Source: Gloeobacter kilaueensis JS1
GTDB taxonomy: Bacteria; Cyanobacteriota; Cyanobacteriia; Gloeobacterales; Gloeobacteraceae
Length of the DNA: 64,000 nt
Reading direction: 5' to 3'
NCBI RefSeq assembly: GCF_000484535.1
Contig: NC_022600.1
Span: 1,178,001-1,242,000 of the forward strand
Shown here: piece after piece, positions 62,872-64,000 of the stretch
How the letters are laid out: every line of letters begins with the position of its first letter
Numbering within the stretch: position 1 is the stretch's first letter
Position numbers and translations under genes: made by a program
Notes under the pieces: model-generated
Told to the model about the DNA's origin: nothing
Seen by the model: the letters and a program-made list of their open reading frames with translations, nothing else
Database searches by the model: none

Positions 62872-63888
62872 TCAAGCCGTCCACTTCTCGCCGACCAGTT
62901 CCGCCAGATCGACGACGCGCTGGGAGTAGCCCCACTCGTTGTCGTACCAGGCAATTACCTTGACGAGGTTGTCTTTGAGCACCATCGTCAGGGCCGCATC
63001 GACGATCGAGGAGACGTCCGTCGAGCGGTAGTCGATCGAGACGAGGGGAATTTCGCTGACGGCGAGTACGCCCTTCAGTTCGTTCTCCGCCGCTTCTTTG
63101 AGGACGTGGTTGACCTGTTCGACCAGGGTAGATTTTTCGACTTCGACCACCAGATCGACCACCGAGACGTTGGGGGTGGGTACCCGGAAGGCGAGGCCGT
63201 CGAGCTTGCCTTTGAGTTCAGGGAGCACCAGGCCGATCGCCTTGGCAGCTCCGGTGCTGGTGGGCACGATGCTGAGGGCAGCGGCACGGGCGCGGCGCAG
63301 GTCGCGGTGGCTCGCATCGAGCAGGCGCTGATCGCCGGTGTAGCTGTGGATGGTCGTCATCGTTCCCTTGACGATCCGGAACTGCTCGTGAAGAACTTTG
63401 GCCACCGGCGCAAGGCAGTTGGTCGTGCAGGAGGCGTTGCTGATGATCGTGTGCTTGTCGTGCTCGTAGAGGTGATGGTTGACGCCGTAGACGAAGGTAC
63501 CGTCGTCGTTTTTGCCTGGAGCAGTAATCAACACCTTCTTGGCACCGGCGGCCAGATGCTTGGAGGCACCGTCGCGGCTGGTGAACACGCCCGTCGATTC
63601 GATCACCAGATCGATTCCCCAGTCCTTCCAGGGCAGGTTGAGGGGGTTGCGATCGGAATAACACTTGATCGTGTGGCCGTTGGTGATGAGCGAGTTCTCG
63701 TCGGAACTTACCTCACCGCCGAAGGTGCCCAGCATCGAATCGTACTTGAGCAGGTGGGCGTTGGTGTGTGGGTCGGAGGTGTCGTTGATGGCAACGACTT
63801 CGATATGCGACTCCTTGCGACCCAGCCAGCAGCGCAAAAAGTTGCGCCCGATCCGTCCGAAGCCGTTGATTGCTACTCTGATGGTCAT
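62872..63888 (-). CDS. gap2: Glyceraldehyde-3-phosphate dehydrogenase, Gap2 type
   Basis: 338 aa. [20 protein letters not shown] and [20 protein letters not shown] resemble cyanobacterial Gap2, which uses NADP(H) and NAD(H) in the Calvin cycle. Catalytic Cys in [12 protein letters not shown] and substrate motif [21 protein letters not shown]. Ends with [16 protein letters not shown]. Confidence 0.95.
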   Translation of the reverse strand: MTIRVAINGFGRIGRNFLRCWLGRKESHIEVVAINDTSDPHTNAHLLKYDSMLGTFGGEVSSDENSLITNGHTIKCYSDRNPLNLPWKDWGIDLVIESTGVFTSRDGASKHLAAGAKKVLITAPGKNDDGTFVYGVNHHLYEHDKHTIISNASCTTNCLAPVAKVLHEQFRIVKGTMTTIHSYTGDQRLLDASHRDLRRARAAALSIVPTSTGAAKAIGLVLPELKGKLDGLAFRVPTPNVSVVDLVVEVEKSTLVEQVNHVLKEAAENELKGVLAVSEIPLVSIDYRSTDVSSIVDAALTMVLKDNLVKVIAWYDNEWGYSQRVVDLAELVGEKWTA

Positions 63889-64000
63889 TATTGCGTCCCT
63901 GCTAGATGAAAACCCGTGGTGGAGTGCATACCTCCAGCCATCTGAAGTTTACCCCGAAAATTCCAGCACAGCAGCTTGGGCATTAGGTAAAAATACTTGA
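63889..64000. other. Upstream region of gap2, window end
   Basis: 112 bases, probably part of the gap2 promoter. No feature identified. Confidence 0.4.

Noticed and set aside
62755-63909. 384-aa plus-strand frame
   Set aside because: Antisense to gap2.

Overview
The window looks like the chromosome of a GC-rich cyanobacterium. The evidence is Ycf46, a Ycf35-type DUF1257 protein, a Tab2/Atab2-family protein, a DUF3119 protein, a cyanophycinase-like hydrolase, a Gap2-type GAPDH, several Uma2-family genes and an IS1341-type tnpB. The overall flavour (high GC, MtnB/MtnD salvage, kumamolisin-type S53 peptidase) fits a Gloeobacter-like, early-branching lineage. That placement is inference from gene content, not from a marker-gene comparison.

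Layout. 1-10 kb: an FG-GAP repeat surface protein cut by the left edge, a MazG fusion, a Uma2 protein, a large ATPase with a C-terminal HTH, a Tat-exported ferritin-like protein with a cupredoxin, an M20 hydrolase and a dipeptide epimerase. 10-15.3 kb is an accessory patch: a ParDE module lying between two copies of a 49-bp sequence at the ends of the epimerase and nfi genes, a tnpB element abutting a 131-bp 5' fragment of a PfkB kinase gene, a small papain-like protease pair, and the intact kinase. 15-26 kb: DUF6745 protein, aminotransferase, nitroreductase with a frameshifted C-terminus, mtnB-mtnD, msrA, the RHH/ycf46/ycf35 cluster, a Tab2 protein, a class II aldolase and tsaB. 26.2-29.2 kb is an AT-richer island, called locus A here. 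29.6-44 kb: S53 peptidase with a partner, NDH-2, pentapeptide protein, recR, ebfC, cyanophycinase-like, queF, uvrC, an HNH pair, a Uma2 gene, tgt and plsX. 44-59 kb: a secreted PDZ/TPR/metalloprotease protein, cysK with an Rrf2 regulator, a hydrolase and a dehydratase, a PHP phosphoesterase, larE, plsY, a WD40 Ser/Thr kinase, mogA, msrB and pth. 59.5-61.5 kb is locus B. The window ends with rdgB, a CxxC protein and gap2.

The most interesting observation is the pair of loci A and B. Each carries a large, acidic, Tyr/Ser/Asp/Gly-rich low-complexity protein with a C-terminal glycine-zipper segment framed by conserved Cys motifs, ending in a shared APWTK sequence. Each is followed at once by small hydrophobic membrane proteins. 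All five small proteins (three in A, two in B) share a glycine-17-residue-proline signature in the last membrane segment, usually ending in a P-L/V/I-Y/F-R/K pattern. I know no named system with this layout.

Most other genes are housekeeping. Complementary pairs in the window are queF/tgt (queuosine), plsX/plsY (phospholipid start), msrA/msrB (methionine sulfoxide repair), mtnB/mtnD (methionine salvage) and uvrC/recR/nfi (DNA repair). No rRNA, tRNA or CRISPR array was recognised.
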